Source: UBA6168 sp964573725 (GTDB taxonomy: Bacteria > Bacteroidota > Bacteroidia > Chitinophagales > Saprospiraceae). Taken from it: a stretch of 64,000 nt of DNA. The translations under genes and the position numbers were made by a program. Below are positions 8,275 to 15,992 of this stretch, piece by piece; positions within the stretch are counted from its first letter, which is position 1; the number at the start of each line of letters is the position of its first letter. The stretch is from contig CAZNLJ010000015.1 in the NCBI GenBank assembly GCA_964573725.1, positions 1 through 64,000 of the forward strand. The letters are read 5' to 3'. The notes under the pieces are model-generated. The model was not told the DNA's origin. It made no database searches and worked only from the letters and a program-made list of their open reading frames with translations.

Positions 8275-9177
8275 ATGACAAAAAAATCAGCCATGCGACG
8301 ACTGCTTCCTGTCCTCCTGCTCCCCGCCTTCCTGCTCGGTGCCGCCCGGCTCCCGGCCCAGTACCTGGAGGTGGGCGCCCTGCTCGGCACCGCCAACTAC
8401 CTGGGCGACCTGTCCAACAACTCCGGCGCCTTCTACCTGCGCGAAACCAAACCCGCCGTCGGGGCCCTGGTCCGGTTCAACATCGGCAACCACATTTCCC
8501 TGCGCGGCGGCCTGACCAGCGCCTGGATCTCCGGCCGCGACGCCAATGTCCGCAACGACGACTTCGTCCGCCGCCGCAACCTCAGCTTCCGCACGAATAT
8601 CCTCGAACTTTCCCTGATCGGGGAAGTCAACCTCCCCGGATACCAACCCTACGGGCTGCGGCGCCCGTTCTCCCCCTACCTGTACGGCGGGGTCGCCTTC
8701 CTGCGGTTCAATCCCAAGACCCGCTACGAAGGCGCCTGGGTGGAACTCCAGCCACTCGGCACCGAGGGACAAGGCATGGCGGCGACCGGCCGGGACCCCT
8801 ACCTGCTGACCGGTATCGCCATTCCCTTCGGCGTCGGCGTCAAGTATGCCCTGACGGACCGGGTGAATCTCGGGCTCGACCTCGGCGCACGCTTCGCCTA
8901 CACGGATTACCTCGACGACGTCAGCACAGATTACCTCAGCTATCCCGAGCTGCTGGCCGGCAACGGCCCGCTGGCCGCCGCCCTGGGCAACCGGACCGGC
9001 GAACTGGAGGGCGGTGACCCGGTCGTAGTAGAAACCGGCACCCGCCGGGGCGACCTCCGTCCGAACGATTGGTATTTCGTGCTCGGTGCCACCATCTCCT
9101 ACAACCTGGTCGACAACGGACTCATGGGCAGCCGGCAACGGTTCCGCAAACGGTCCGGTTGCAATACCCTCCCCTGA
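8275..9177 (+). CDS. DUF6089-type outer-membrane beta-barrel protein
   Basis: A 300-aa protein with a Sec signal peptide (hydrophobic segment LLPVLLLPAFLLGAARLPAQ) followed by alternating aromatic/polar strands typical of a small beta-barrel. The motif EVGALLGTANYLGDLS just after the signal is characteristic of the DUF6089 family, which is widespread in Bacteroidota and has no established function. The start at ATG 8275, 17 bp after pyrF, is chosen because it directly precedes the signal peptide; the frame is open further upstream only by chance. It probably sits in the outer membrane. Confidence 0.75.
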   Translation: MTKKSAMRRLLPVLLLPAFLLGAARLPAQYLEVGALLGTANYLGDLSNNSGAFYLRETKPAVGALVRFNIGNHISLRGGLTSAWISGRDANVRNDDFVRRRNLSFRTNILELSLIGEVNLPGYQPYGLRRPFSPYLYGGVAFLRFNPKTRYEGAWVELQPLGTEGQGMAATGRDPYLLTGIAIPFGVGVKYALTDRVNLGLDLGARFAYTDYLDDVSTDYLSYPELLAGNGPLAAALGNRTGELEGGDPVVVETGTRRGDLRPNDWYFVLGATISYNLVDNGLMGSRQRFRKRSGCNTLP

Positions 9178-9341
9178 GGACAGCGGCAGCCCGCGAAACG
9201 GCCCCGCCGCCGGCCGCGGGCCGCAGGCTTCCCGTGTGCGGACACAGTCTCCGGGTCCCCCGTCGTCCAACAGCCCGCTTCCGGTCGCGGAAGGCCAAAA
9301 AAAATGCCGCCGGCCATGGGCGCGGTTTCCCGTGGCCCACT

Positions 9342-9349
9342 TACATTTG
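9342..9349 (+). promoter_or_regulatory. candidate -7 element, very close to ribF start
   Basis: TACATTTG fits TAnnTTTG and ends 5 bp before the ribF ATG. If it is used, the transcript would be leaderless or nearly so. No -33 TTTG is evident. Confidence 0.35.
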
Positions 9350-9354
9350 CAACC

Positions 9355-11352
9355 ATGAAAGTGCACAGAGACCTGGAGCAGCTCCCCCCGTTCAGAAATG
9401 CCGTCCTCACCATCGGATCCTTCGACGGTGTCCACCTGGGGCACCAGAAAATCATCCGCAAGGTCAAGGACCTCGCGATAGCGACCGGTGGGGAAAGCAT
9501 CGCCATCACCTTCCATCCGCATCCGCGGATGATCGTCTATCCGAAGGACCAAAGCCTCCGGCTCATCACCACCACGGAGGAAAAGGTCCGGCGGCTCGCC
9601 CGCACCGGGCTGGACCACCTCGTCATCGTCCCCTTCTCCTTCGAATTCTCCCAGCTCAGTGCCGACGAATACATCCAGAAATTTCTCGTCGACCGGTTCC
9701 GGCCCCGCCACATCGTCATCGGCTACGACCACCGCTTCGGGATGAACCGGCGCGGCGACATCCATTACCTCCGCTGGCATGAACAGAGCTGCGGGTACAA
9801 GGTCGTGGAAATCGCCAAGGAGGAAGTGGACGAGATGGCCGTCAGCTCCACCCTGATCCGCGAGGCCCTCGACGGGGGACAGGTCGACAAGGCCGCCCAG
9901 CTCATGGGCCACCACTTCTCGCTGACGGGACGGGTGGTCAGGGGGCAGCAGATCGGGAGCGGGCTCGGGTTTCCGACCGCCAACCTGGAAGTCGAGGACA
10001 AGCAGAAGCTGATTCCCCGCGACGGCATCTACGCCGCCTTCGCCACCCACGAGGGGGAACGTTACGAAGCCATGCTGTACATCGGCTCCCGCCCCACCTT
10101 GCGCCGGCAGGGCCACCGCAGCATCGAGGTCCACCTCTTCCGGTTCAACAAGACCATTTACGGGGATGAGCTGACGGTCTCCTTCGTCGAACGCATCCGC
10201 GACGACGCCACCCTGGCCGACCTCGACGCATTGCGCCGCCAATTGGAGAAGGACCGGGAGCGGTCCCTCGCCATCCTCCGGGAGGCCGGCACCCAGCTCG
10301 CCCGCTGGGAAGCCCGCGAAAACCCTTCCGTCGCGGTCGTCATCCTCAACTACAACGGCCGCCGCTTCCTGGAGCGGCACCTCCCCTCCGTGCTGCGGAC
10401 CAACTACCCCAACTGCAGGACCTATGTGGCCGACAACGGCAGCAAGGACGATTCGCTGGCGTTCCTGGCGCAACATTTTCCGACGGTAGACATCCTGGCC
10501 CTCTCCGAAAACCACGGGTTTGCGGAAGGCTACAACCAGGCCCTGGCCGAGCTGGAAGCCGACTATTTCATTCTCCTCAACTCCGATGTGGAGGTGCCTG
10601 CCGATTGGCTCACCCCGCTGGTGGAGCTGATGGAAAACGACCGGCAGGTGGCGGTGGTGCAACCCAAGGTCCTGTCCCTCGACCATCCCACGCAGTTCGA
10701 GTACGCGGGAGCCGCCGGCGGTTGGATCGACTTTCTCGGCTATCCATTCTGTCGGGGACGGATATTCCAGACGGTGGAACAGGACCGCGGCCAGTACGAC
10801 CAGGTCCGCGAGATATTCTGGGCCTCCGGCTGCTGCCTGGCGATCCGCGCCCCGCTGTACCGGGGATTCGGCGGCTTTGACAAGGATTTCTTTGCCCACC
10901 AGGAGGAAATAGACCTCTGCTGGCGCCTGAAGCGGGCCGGATACAAGATCATGTTCACCCCGAAATCGACGGTCTACCACCTCGGCGGAGGGACCCTGGG
11001 CTACTATGTCCCCTACAAGGCGTTCCTCAATTTCCGGAACAGCTATTACACGCTGCTCAAGAACGAATCACCGATCCGCTTGGCGATGATCTTGCCGCTC
11101 CGGGTGGTCCTCGACACCGTGGCGGCGGTTTCCTTCCTGGTACAAGGCCGCTTCCTGCATGCCCAGGCGGTCATCGGCGCCTTCCTGTCCTTCTTCCTGG
11201 CCCTGGTCACCTTCCTGCGCAAGCGCTGGGAGCTGGCGCAGCTGTTGGACCGCATCCGGATCTCCCCGCAGTCGAACCGACAGGGCATCCTGCCCCGCAG
11301 CATCGTCCTGCAGTACTACCTGTTCCGGCGCAAACATTTCAGCGACTTGTAA
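9355..11352 (+). CDS. ribF: RibF (riboflavin kinase/FAD synthetase) fused to GT2 glycosyltransferase
   Basis: A single 665-aa frame joins two complete enzymes. Residues 1-310 are RibF: the FAD synthetase nucleotidyl-transfer motif GSFDGVHLGHQ is at 21-31, and the flavokinase motif GLGFPTAN is at 203-210. Together they convert riboflavin to FMN and FAD. Residues 323-665 are a family 2 glycosyltransferase that begins with VAVVILNYNGR, has the metal-site region LLNSDVEV and the catalytic-region motif EEIDLCWRLKRAGY, and ends in a hydrophobic, probably membrane-associated stretch. RibF normally ends at about 310 aa, exactly where the second domain begins. No stop triplet exists in any forward frame across roughly 10180-10380, and no ATG lies at the junction, so a simple frameshift does not explain the fusion. 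Confidence 0.85.
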   Translation: MKVHRDLEQLPPFRNAVLTIGSFDGVHLGHQKIIRKVKDLAIATGGESIAITFHPHPRMIVYPKDQSLRLITTTEEKVRRLARTGLDHLVIVPFSFEFSQLSADEYIQKFLVDRFRPRHIVIGYDHRFGMNRRGDIHYLRWHEQSCGYKVVEIAKEEVDEMAVSSTLIREALDGGQVDKAAQLMGHHFSLTGRVVRGQQIGSGLGFPTANLEVEDKQKLIPRDGIYAAFATHEGERYEAMLYIGSRPTLRRQGHRSIEVHLFRFNKTIYGDELTVSFVERIRDDATLADLDALRRQLEKDRERSLAILREAGTQLARWEARENPSVAVVILNYNGRRFLERHLPSVLRTNYPNCRTYVADNGSKDDSLAFLAQHFPTVDILALSENHGFAEGYNQALAELEADYFILLNSDVEVPADWLTPLVELMENDRQVAVVQPKVLSLDHPTQFEYAGAAGGWIDFLGYPFCRGRIFQTVEQDRGQYDQVREIFWASGCCLAIRAPLYRGFGGFDKDFFAHQEEIDLCWRLKRAGYKIMFTPKSTVYHLGGGTLGYYVPYKAFLNFRNSYYTLLKNESPIRLAMILPLRVVLDTVAAVSFLVQGRFLHAQAVIGAFLSFFLALVTFLRKRWELAQLLDRIRISPQSNRQGILPRSIVLQYYLFRRKHFSDL

Positions 11353-11369
11353 CCGAAGCCAGCCCAGCC

Positions 11370-12155
11370 ATGAGAAACATCCTCCTTCCCCTGCTCCTCT
11401 TTTCGGTTTCCTGTTGGCCGGACGCCGCCACCGACCTGGCCGCGCAGCGGCGGAACCCCTACGCGATGCCCCGGGGTAACGAGGGGGCGGTACTGTTGTT
11501 CCAGACGGCATACGGCGGGCATCGGTCCGGGGGCGACCTGGCCGCCCGGTTCGGCAACAAGTTCAGCGTCGGCGGCGGCATCGAGTGGATGTCCGCCGGC
11601 AACCTGATCGTAGGCAGCCAGGCCGCGCTCTACTTCGGCGACCAGGTGCGGGCGGATGTCATCGCCAACCTGCGCGATGCCGACGGCCTCATCTTCGGCG
11701 AGGGCGGGGGCATCTCGGCGATCGGCCTGCGGGAGCGCGGCACCTACCTGGGCGGCCACTTGGGCAAACTGGTCCGTTTGTCGCCCCGCAACCACCGGGC
11801 CGGGCTCCGGCTGACCGTGGGCGCGGGTTTCCTGCGGCACAAGATCCGTATCCAGGACGACCCGCAGGTGTTTGTGCCGGCACTCAGCGGGGACTATAAG
11901 AAGGGGTACGACCGGTTGACCAACGGACTGGCCCTGACCCAGTTCATCGGCTACCAGTACATGTCCCGGAACCGGATGGTCAACCTGGTCCTCGGGCTGG
12001 AATTCACACAGGGATTCACCGAACACCGGCGGACCCTCAACTTCGACACCCGTTCCCCGGAAACGGGCCGCCGCCTGGACCTGCTGCAGGGGCTCCGCAT
12101 CGCCTGGACCTTGCCCCTCTATCTCGGAGACAATGCCGACGACATCCAATATTGA
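11370..12155 (+). CDS. predicted outer-membrane barrel protein, uncharacterised
   Basis: A 261-aa protein with a signal peptide (LLPLLLFSVSCWPDAATDLA) followed by repeated amphipathic, glycine- and aromatic-rich strands, for example FSVGGGIEWM, LIVGSQAALYF and NRMVNLVLGLEF, as in a small outer-membrane barrel. No family was recognised. The cysteine in the signal region does not make a clean lipobox. It starts 17 bp after the RibF-GT2 gene and overlaps the Kdo transferase gene by 23 bp, so it is co-transcribed with, and probably translationally coupled to, lipid A core synthesis. That suggests an envelope role but no specific function. Confidence 0.6.
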   Translation: MRNILLPLLLFSVSCWPDAATDLAAQRRNPYAMPRGNEGAVLLFQTAYGGHRSGGDLAARFGNKFSVGGGIEWMSAGNLIVGSQAALYFGDQVRADVIANLRDADGLIFGEGGGISAIGLRERGTYLGGHLGKLVRLSPRNHRAGLRLTVGAGFLRHKIRIQDDPQVFVPALSGDYKKGYDRLTNGLALTQFIGYQYMSRNRMVNLVLGLEFTQGFTEHRRTLNFDTRSPETGRRLDLLQGLRIAWTLPLYLGDNADDIQY

Positions 12156-13464
12156 GCGCGTCGCGCTGCGCCGTCCGTCCCGGGTCCTTGTCCCGCTCTA
12201 CGACCTGGTCATCCGCCTGTACCGGACGGCCATCCGGTTGGCAGCACCATTTCATGAAAAGGCGGGGCAGTGGCGGTCGGGGCGCCGTCGCCTGAAGCAA
12301 CAATTGGTGGCCCTGTCCACCTTCCGGCAAACCGACGGCCGGTCCTGGATATGGATCCACTGCGCCTCCCTGGGCGAATTCGAGCAGGGGCGGCCGCTGT
12401 TGGAGGCCCTGCGGACCGAAAGACCGGAATACCGGTTGCTGCTGACTTTCTTCTCGCCCTCCGGCTACCGGGTCCGCCATCGGGAGCCCCTGGCGGACCA
12501 GGTCCTCTACCTTCCCCCCGACACCCCGGCCTGGGCGGCCCGATTCGTAGCCGCCGTGCAGCCCGTCCTGGCCGTATTCATCAAATACGAGCTGTGGTAC
12601 CACCACCTGTCGGCGCTCCGGTCGGCGGGGATACCGGCCATCCTGGCGGCGGCGGTATTCCGGCCGGAACAAATCTACTTCCGCCGGTACGGTGCCTTGC
12701 ACCGTCATATGTTGGGGATGTTCCGGCACCTCCTCGTCCAGGACGAAGCCAGTGCCGGACTGCTGGCCACCCTGCGGCTGCCGGCCACTTCCGTCGCCGT
12801 CTGTGGCGACCCCCGGGTGGACCGGGTCATCGGCCGGGCGGAGGAAGCCTACTCCGTCCCGGCCGTCGAAGCCTTCTGCTCAACCGCACCGGTGTTGGTG
12901 GCCGGCAGCACCTGGCCCCGCGACGAAGCCCTGCTGGAGGCATTGCTGACCCATCCCGCCTTCCGGGGTTGGAAATTCATCCTGGCACCCCACGAGCCCT
13001 CTCCCGCGCACCTGTCCGGCCTCGAACACCGCCTCCGGGCCATTCCCCACCTGCGCTACCTTTCCACCGTCACCGCCCCGCCCCCACCCGATGCCCGGGT
13101 CCTGCTCATCGACCGCATCGGTCTCCTGTCCCGGCTATATAGCCATGCCACCGTAGCCTACATCGGCGGCGGATTCGGCCGCGGCATCCACAATACCCTC
13201 GAGGCAGCGGTGTATGGCTGCCCGCTGTTATTCGGTCCCAGCTACCGGGCCTTCCCCGAAGCCGTCGCCCTGATAAACAACGGTTCCGCCCGCTGCGTCC
13301 GCAACCGACAGGAATTGGTCGACGCCCTCCTCCATTTCGCCGAGCCCCAAACCCAGGCAGCGGCCGGACAAGCGGCCGCCCGATACATCCGGCAAACGGC
13401 CGGCGCCACGTCCGCCATCCTGCAGCACCTTTACCGGGAGCTCGCTCCCCGACAAGAAGCGTAG
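12133..13464 (+). CDS. waaA: 3-deoxy-D-manno-octulosonic acid (Kdo) transferase
   Basis: A 443-aa GT30 enzyme that transfers Kdo from CMP-Kdo to the lipid A precursor on the cytoplasmic face of the inner membrane. The N-terminal region (RTAIRLAAPFHEKAGQW) and IWIHCASLGEFEQG are family hallmarks. The C-terminal half has VLVAGSTWPRDEALL, FILAPHEPS and the nucleotide-sugar motif AYIGGGFGRGIHNTLEAAVY. The normal length is about 410-440 aa. It overlaps the upstream barrel gene by 23 bp. It shows that the organism makes Kdo-containing LPS, which matters for the polysaccharide and type IX genes further along. Confidence 0.92.
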   Translation: MPTTSNIERVALRRPSRVLVPLYDLVIRLYRTAIRLAAPFHEKAGQWRSGRRRLKQQLVALSTFRQTDGRSWIWIHCASLGEFEQGRPLLEALRTERPEYRLLLTFFSPSGYRVRHREPLADQVLYLPPDTPAWAARFVAAVQPVLAVFIKYELWYHHLSALRSAGIPAILAAAVFRPEQIYFRRYGALHRHMLGMFRHLLVQDEASAGLLATLRLPATSVAVCGDPRVDRVIGRAEEAYSVPAVEAFCSTAPVLVAGSTWPRDEALLEALLTHPAFRGWKFILAPHEPSPAHLSGLEHRLRAIPHLRYLSTVTAPPPPDARVLLIDRIGLLSRLYSHATVAYIGGGFGRGIHNTLEAAVYGCPLLFGPSYRAFPEAVALINNGSARCVRNRQELVDALLHFAEPQTQAAAGQAAARYIRQTAGATSAILQHLYRELAPRQEA

Positions 13465-13550
13465 CGCAGCCGCCGGCCGCCCGGGCCCGGTTGCCGTCTC
13501 CCTGCATCGACGAAAAAAAAATAGCATGCCCAACCAGTATCTCAAATTTA

Positions 13551-13566
13551 ATCGTATTTTTACGAT
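13551..13566. promoter_or_regulatory. inverted repeat, candidate ArsR operator
   Basis: ATCGTA-TTTT-TACGAT is a perfect 6-4-6 inverted repeat inside an AT-rich patch, 13 bp before the arsR ATG. Its position, symmetry and AT-rich spacer fit an ArsR/SmtB operator that represses the operon until the effector binds. Confidence 0.5.
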
Positions 13567-13578
13567 ATAAATCGAAGA

Positions 13579-13902
13579 ATGGCCATTCACAAAAAAACAG
13601 CATTCGACCGGGAGGCGCAGGACCTGGCCGAACTGGCCGGGGCCTTGGCGCATCCGGCGCGGATAGCCATCCTGAAGGAGCTGGCCAAACGGCGCACCTG
13701 CATCTGCGGGGAGATCGTGGAGGTATTGCCCTTGGCACAGAGCACGGTCTCCCAGCATTTGAAGACCCTGCTGAAAGCCGGACTGATCAAGGGCACGGTG
13801 GACGGCACGAAGAGCTGCTATTGCATCGACCCTGCGGCGCTGCGGCGGCTGGAGGAACTCATCGGTTCGTTGATGGCCGATACGCGGCAGGACTGCTGCT
13901 GA
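13579..13902 (+). CDS. arsR: ArsR/SmtB-family transcriptional repressor
   Basis: A 107-aa winged-helix regulator. The region LAHPARIAILKEL and the recognition helix PLAQSTVSQHLKTL are typical of the family. The cysteine pair CIC sits at the start of the DNA-binding region, close to where classical ArsR proteins bind arsenite (ELCVCDL type), and the protein ends in two more cysteines (DCC). It should repress its own operon and release DNA when As(III), or a similar thiol-binding metalloid, binds. The inverted repeat at 13551-13566 is the likely operator. arsM follows 74 bp downstream. Confidence 0.88.
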   Translation: MAIHKKTAFDREAQDLAELAGALAHPARIAILKELAKRRTCICGEIVEVLPLAQSTVSQHLKTLLKAGLIKGTVDGTKSCYCIDPAALRRLEELIGSLMADTRQDCC

Positions 13903-13976
13903 GCATCCGACGATCATACTAATGGGTAAACGGCAGCCATCGCCGCCGGCCGGACACCTGAAATAACAACGACCAC

Positions 13977-14867
13977 ATGCAGACACCAACAGAAAAGAAA
14001 CAACTCGTCCGGGAGAAATATGCGGAAATAGCCGAACAAGACCGCATGCGCAACATCACTTCCTGTTGCGGGGCGACACCGGCGGGGACCTACACCATCA
14101 TGTCCGACAGCTATGCGGGTCTGGCAGGCTACGACCCCGACGCCGACCTGGGACTGGGCTGCGGCTTGCCCACCGAGATCGCCGACATTCGGGAAGGGGA
14201 CACGGTGCTGGACCTCGGGTCGGGAGCCGGCAACGACTGCTTTGTCGCCAGGGCCGAAACCGGTCCCGCGGGAAAGGTCATCGGAGTGGATTTCACCCCG
14301 GCCATGTTGGCCTTGGCGCGAAAGAACGCCGAGAAGCGGGGCTTCAACAATGTCGAGTTCCGCCAAGGCGACATCGAGGACCTGCCGGTGAGCGACGACA
14401 GTGTGGATGTGGTCGTCAGCAACTGTGTCCTCAACCTGGTGCCCGACAAGGCGGGCGTGTTCCGCGAGATCATGCGGGTCTTGCGGCCGGGCGGCCATTT
14501 CGCCATCAGCGACGTGGTACTGCGGGGCGATTTGCCGCCGGAACTCCGGGAAGCGGCGGAATTGTACGCCGGATGTGTATCCGGTGCCATGCAGGAGGAC
14601 GAATATCTTTCCTGCATAAAAGAAGCCGGTTTCGAGCACATCGCCGTCCGCAAGCGGAAGCCCATCCTTTTGCCCGATGAAATCCTGTCGGCGTATCTGA
14701 CACCGGAGGCATGCCGATCCTTTGCGGCATCCGGGACAGGCATCTTCAGCATCACCGTTTACGCCGGCAAGCCGGACGACCGGAAAACGGACTCCCGGCC
14801 GGATGCAGGGGCGGGGCCGGCCGATTCGATGAGACCACGCAGCGGCTGCGGACCCGGCTGTTGTTGA
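13977..14867 (+). CDS. arsM: arsenite S-adenosylmethionine methyltransferase
   Basis: A 296-aa class I methyltransferase that methylates As(III) using SAM and thiols. The SAM motif is VLDLGSGAGNDC at about 77-88. The conserved arsenic-binding cysteines are recognisable: Cys62 in GCGLPT, Cys150 in SNCVLNL and Cys200 in YAGCVSGA, with an additional pair Cys30-Cys31. The last 30 residues are an unusual Cys-rich tail ending SGCGPGCC, which may bind metal. The tail may be an addition, since the catalytic core ends near SITVYAGK. The gene sits between arsR and the phosphatase-like reductase, so detoxification by methylation is the likely role. No arsenite efflux pump gene is present in the cassette. 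Confidence 0.9.
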   Translation: MQTPTEKKQLVREKYAEIAEQDRMRNITSCCGATPAGTYTIMSDSYAGLAGYDPDADLGLGCGLPTEIADIREGDTVLDLGSGAGNDCFVARAETGPAGKVIGVDFTPAMLALARKNAEKRGFNNVEFRQGDIEDLPVSDDSVDVVVSNCVLNLVPDKAGVFREIMRVLRPGGHFAISDVVLRGDLPPELREAAELYAGCVSGAMQEDEYLSCIKEAGFEHIAVRKRKPILLPDEILSAYLTPEACRSFAASGTGIFSITVYAGKPDDRKTDSRPDAGAGPADSMRPRSGCGPGCC

Positions 14868-15011
14868 CCCCTCCTGTGCCCGGATATCGGCCCTGTCCGG
14901 GTGCAAACCCAATCGGTGCATACGCTGCCGCTGCCGTGGCATGCGGTTGCTCCTGTCGCATGCGGGGAACGGCGAAAGGCTCCCGGTCAGGTGGACGTAC
15001 AAAGACAAGAC

Positions 15012-15665
15012 ATGAAAAAAGAGACGTTGAGCCAGCGGCTCCTGGCCTGCTGTAAGACCCTGGAAAGCGAGTTTGCGCTCATTCCCGAAGTCCGCCGGCA
15101 GGAGCTGGCCGAATTAGGCGGATACCTGGCGCGTAAGCGGCAGGCCGGTGCCGATGCCGCATTGATTGTCATTTGCACCCACAACTCCCGGCGCAGCCAC
15201 ATGGGGCAACTGTGGCTGGCCGCCGCCGCCGCGTATTACGGACAGGAAGGAATCAGTACCCATTCCGGCGGTACGGAGGCCACCGCCTTCGATGCCCGTG
15301 CCGTGGCTGCCCTGGAACGCGCCGGCTTCCATTTTTCGAAAGACGACGATACCGCGAACCCTTGCTACACGACCCGGCTGGGCGAGGGTTTGACCGGCAT
15401 CCGATTGTTTTCCAAGCGATACGACGACCCGGCCAATCCACAACAGGGCTTCGCCGCCGTCCTGGTCTGTTCGGACGCCGACGAGGCCTGTCCCTTCCTA
15501 CCCGGGGCGGACCAACGATTCGCCATTCCCTACGAAGACCCGAAAGCTGCCGACGGCACCCCTGGCGAAGCGGCCGTCTACGACGCGCGCTGCCGGCAAA
15601 TCGGGCGGGAAATGCTCTTCGCCATCCGAGCGGCCGCCCATCTACCGCCGCACCTTCCCGCCTGA
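15012..15665 (+). CDS. arsenate reductase-like low-MW protein tyrosine phosphatase
   Basis: A 217-aa protein of the low-molecular-weight phosphatase/arsenate reductase fold. The phosphate-binding loop CTHNSRRS is at residues 55-62 (CX5R, with Cys55 nucleophilic). The family aspartate region is probably around CPFLPGADQRF. Bacteroidota proteins of this type are longer than classical ArsC (about 130 aa) and are usually annotated as protein-tyrosine-phosphatase near arsenic genes. It probably reduces arsenate to arsenite, which ArsM then methylates. The start at 15012 is preferred to upstream in-frame codons because MKKETLSQRL begins the conserved helix. The 144-bp gap after arsM holds no recognisable gene. 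Confidence 0.75.
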   Translation: MKKETLSQRLLACCKTLESEFALIPEVRRQELAELGGYLARKRQAGADAALIVICTHNSRRSHMGQLWLAAAAAYYGQEGISTHSGGTEATAFDARAVAALERAGFHFSKDDDTANPCYTTRLGEGLTGIRLFSKRYDDPANPQQGFAAVLVCSDADEACPFLPGADQRFAIPYEDPKAADGTPGEAAVYDARCRQIGREMLFAIRAAAHLPPHLPA

Positions 15666-15992
15666 GTCCCCGCCGCTACCGGACGCATCCCGGCCCGTGC
15701 CAGCCCGAAGGGTCGGCCTGGGGCGTATACGGATATGCACATGCACCCTTCCCGCACCTGGCCCTGCGGCCTCCCACCTTCCCTTTCCCCTTTTTCAGGC
15801 TGTCGATGGAAGCGATGCCTTCCCGCCGATTCGAGCCTGCATCCGTATGGACCCGGCCGGCCCGGCGGGCTGCGGAATTCCACGCCCCACATCCGCGTCC
15901 CACCGAGAAACCTTACCGGAAAGCCACCAATAATCCTATCTTTGCACATACCGCCCAATAGAAAAGCACAAGGCAAAAAAACCACCTGGCGT
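15666..15992. other. intergenic region upstream of porU2-like gene
   Basis: No gene is seen here. It separates the arsenic cassette from the type IX sortase gene and carries the TATCTTTG element at 15937-15944. Short open frames in this stretch have no recognisable domain. Confidence 0.6.
15937..15944 (+). promoter_or_regulatory. candidate -7 element (porU2-like gene)
   Basis: TATCTTTG is a perfect TAnnTTTG match in a local AT-rich patch, 48 bp before the ATG at 15993. It probably starts the long transcript through the polysaccharide exporter. A -33 TTTG is not evident. Confidence 0.5.

Noticed and set aside
8287..10980. An 897-aa minus-strand frame across the barrel and ribF genes
   Set aside because: Mirror frame of well-identified plus-strand genes; composition typical of antisense (EVQV-, GxG-rich) with no signature.
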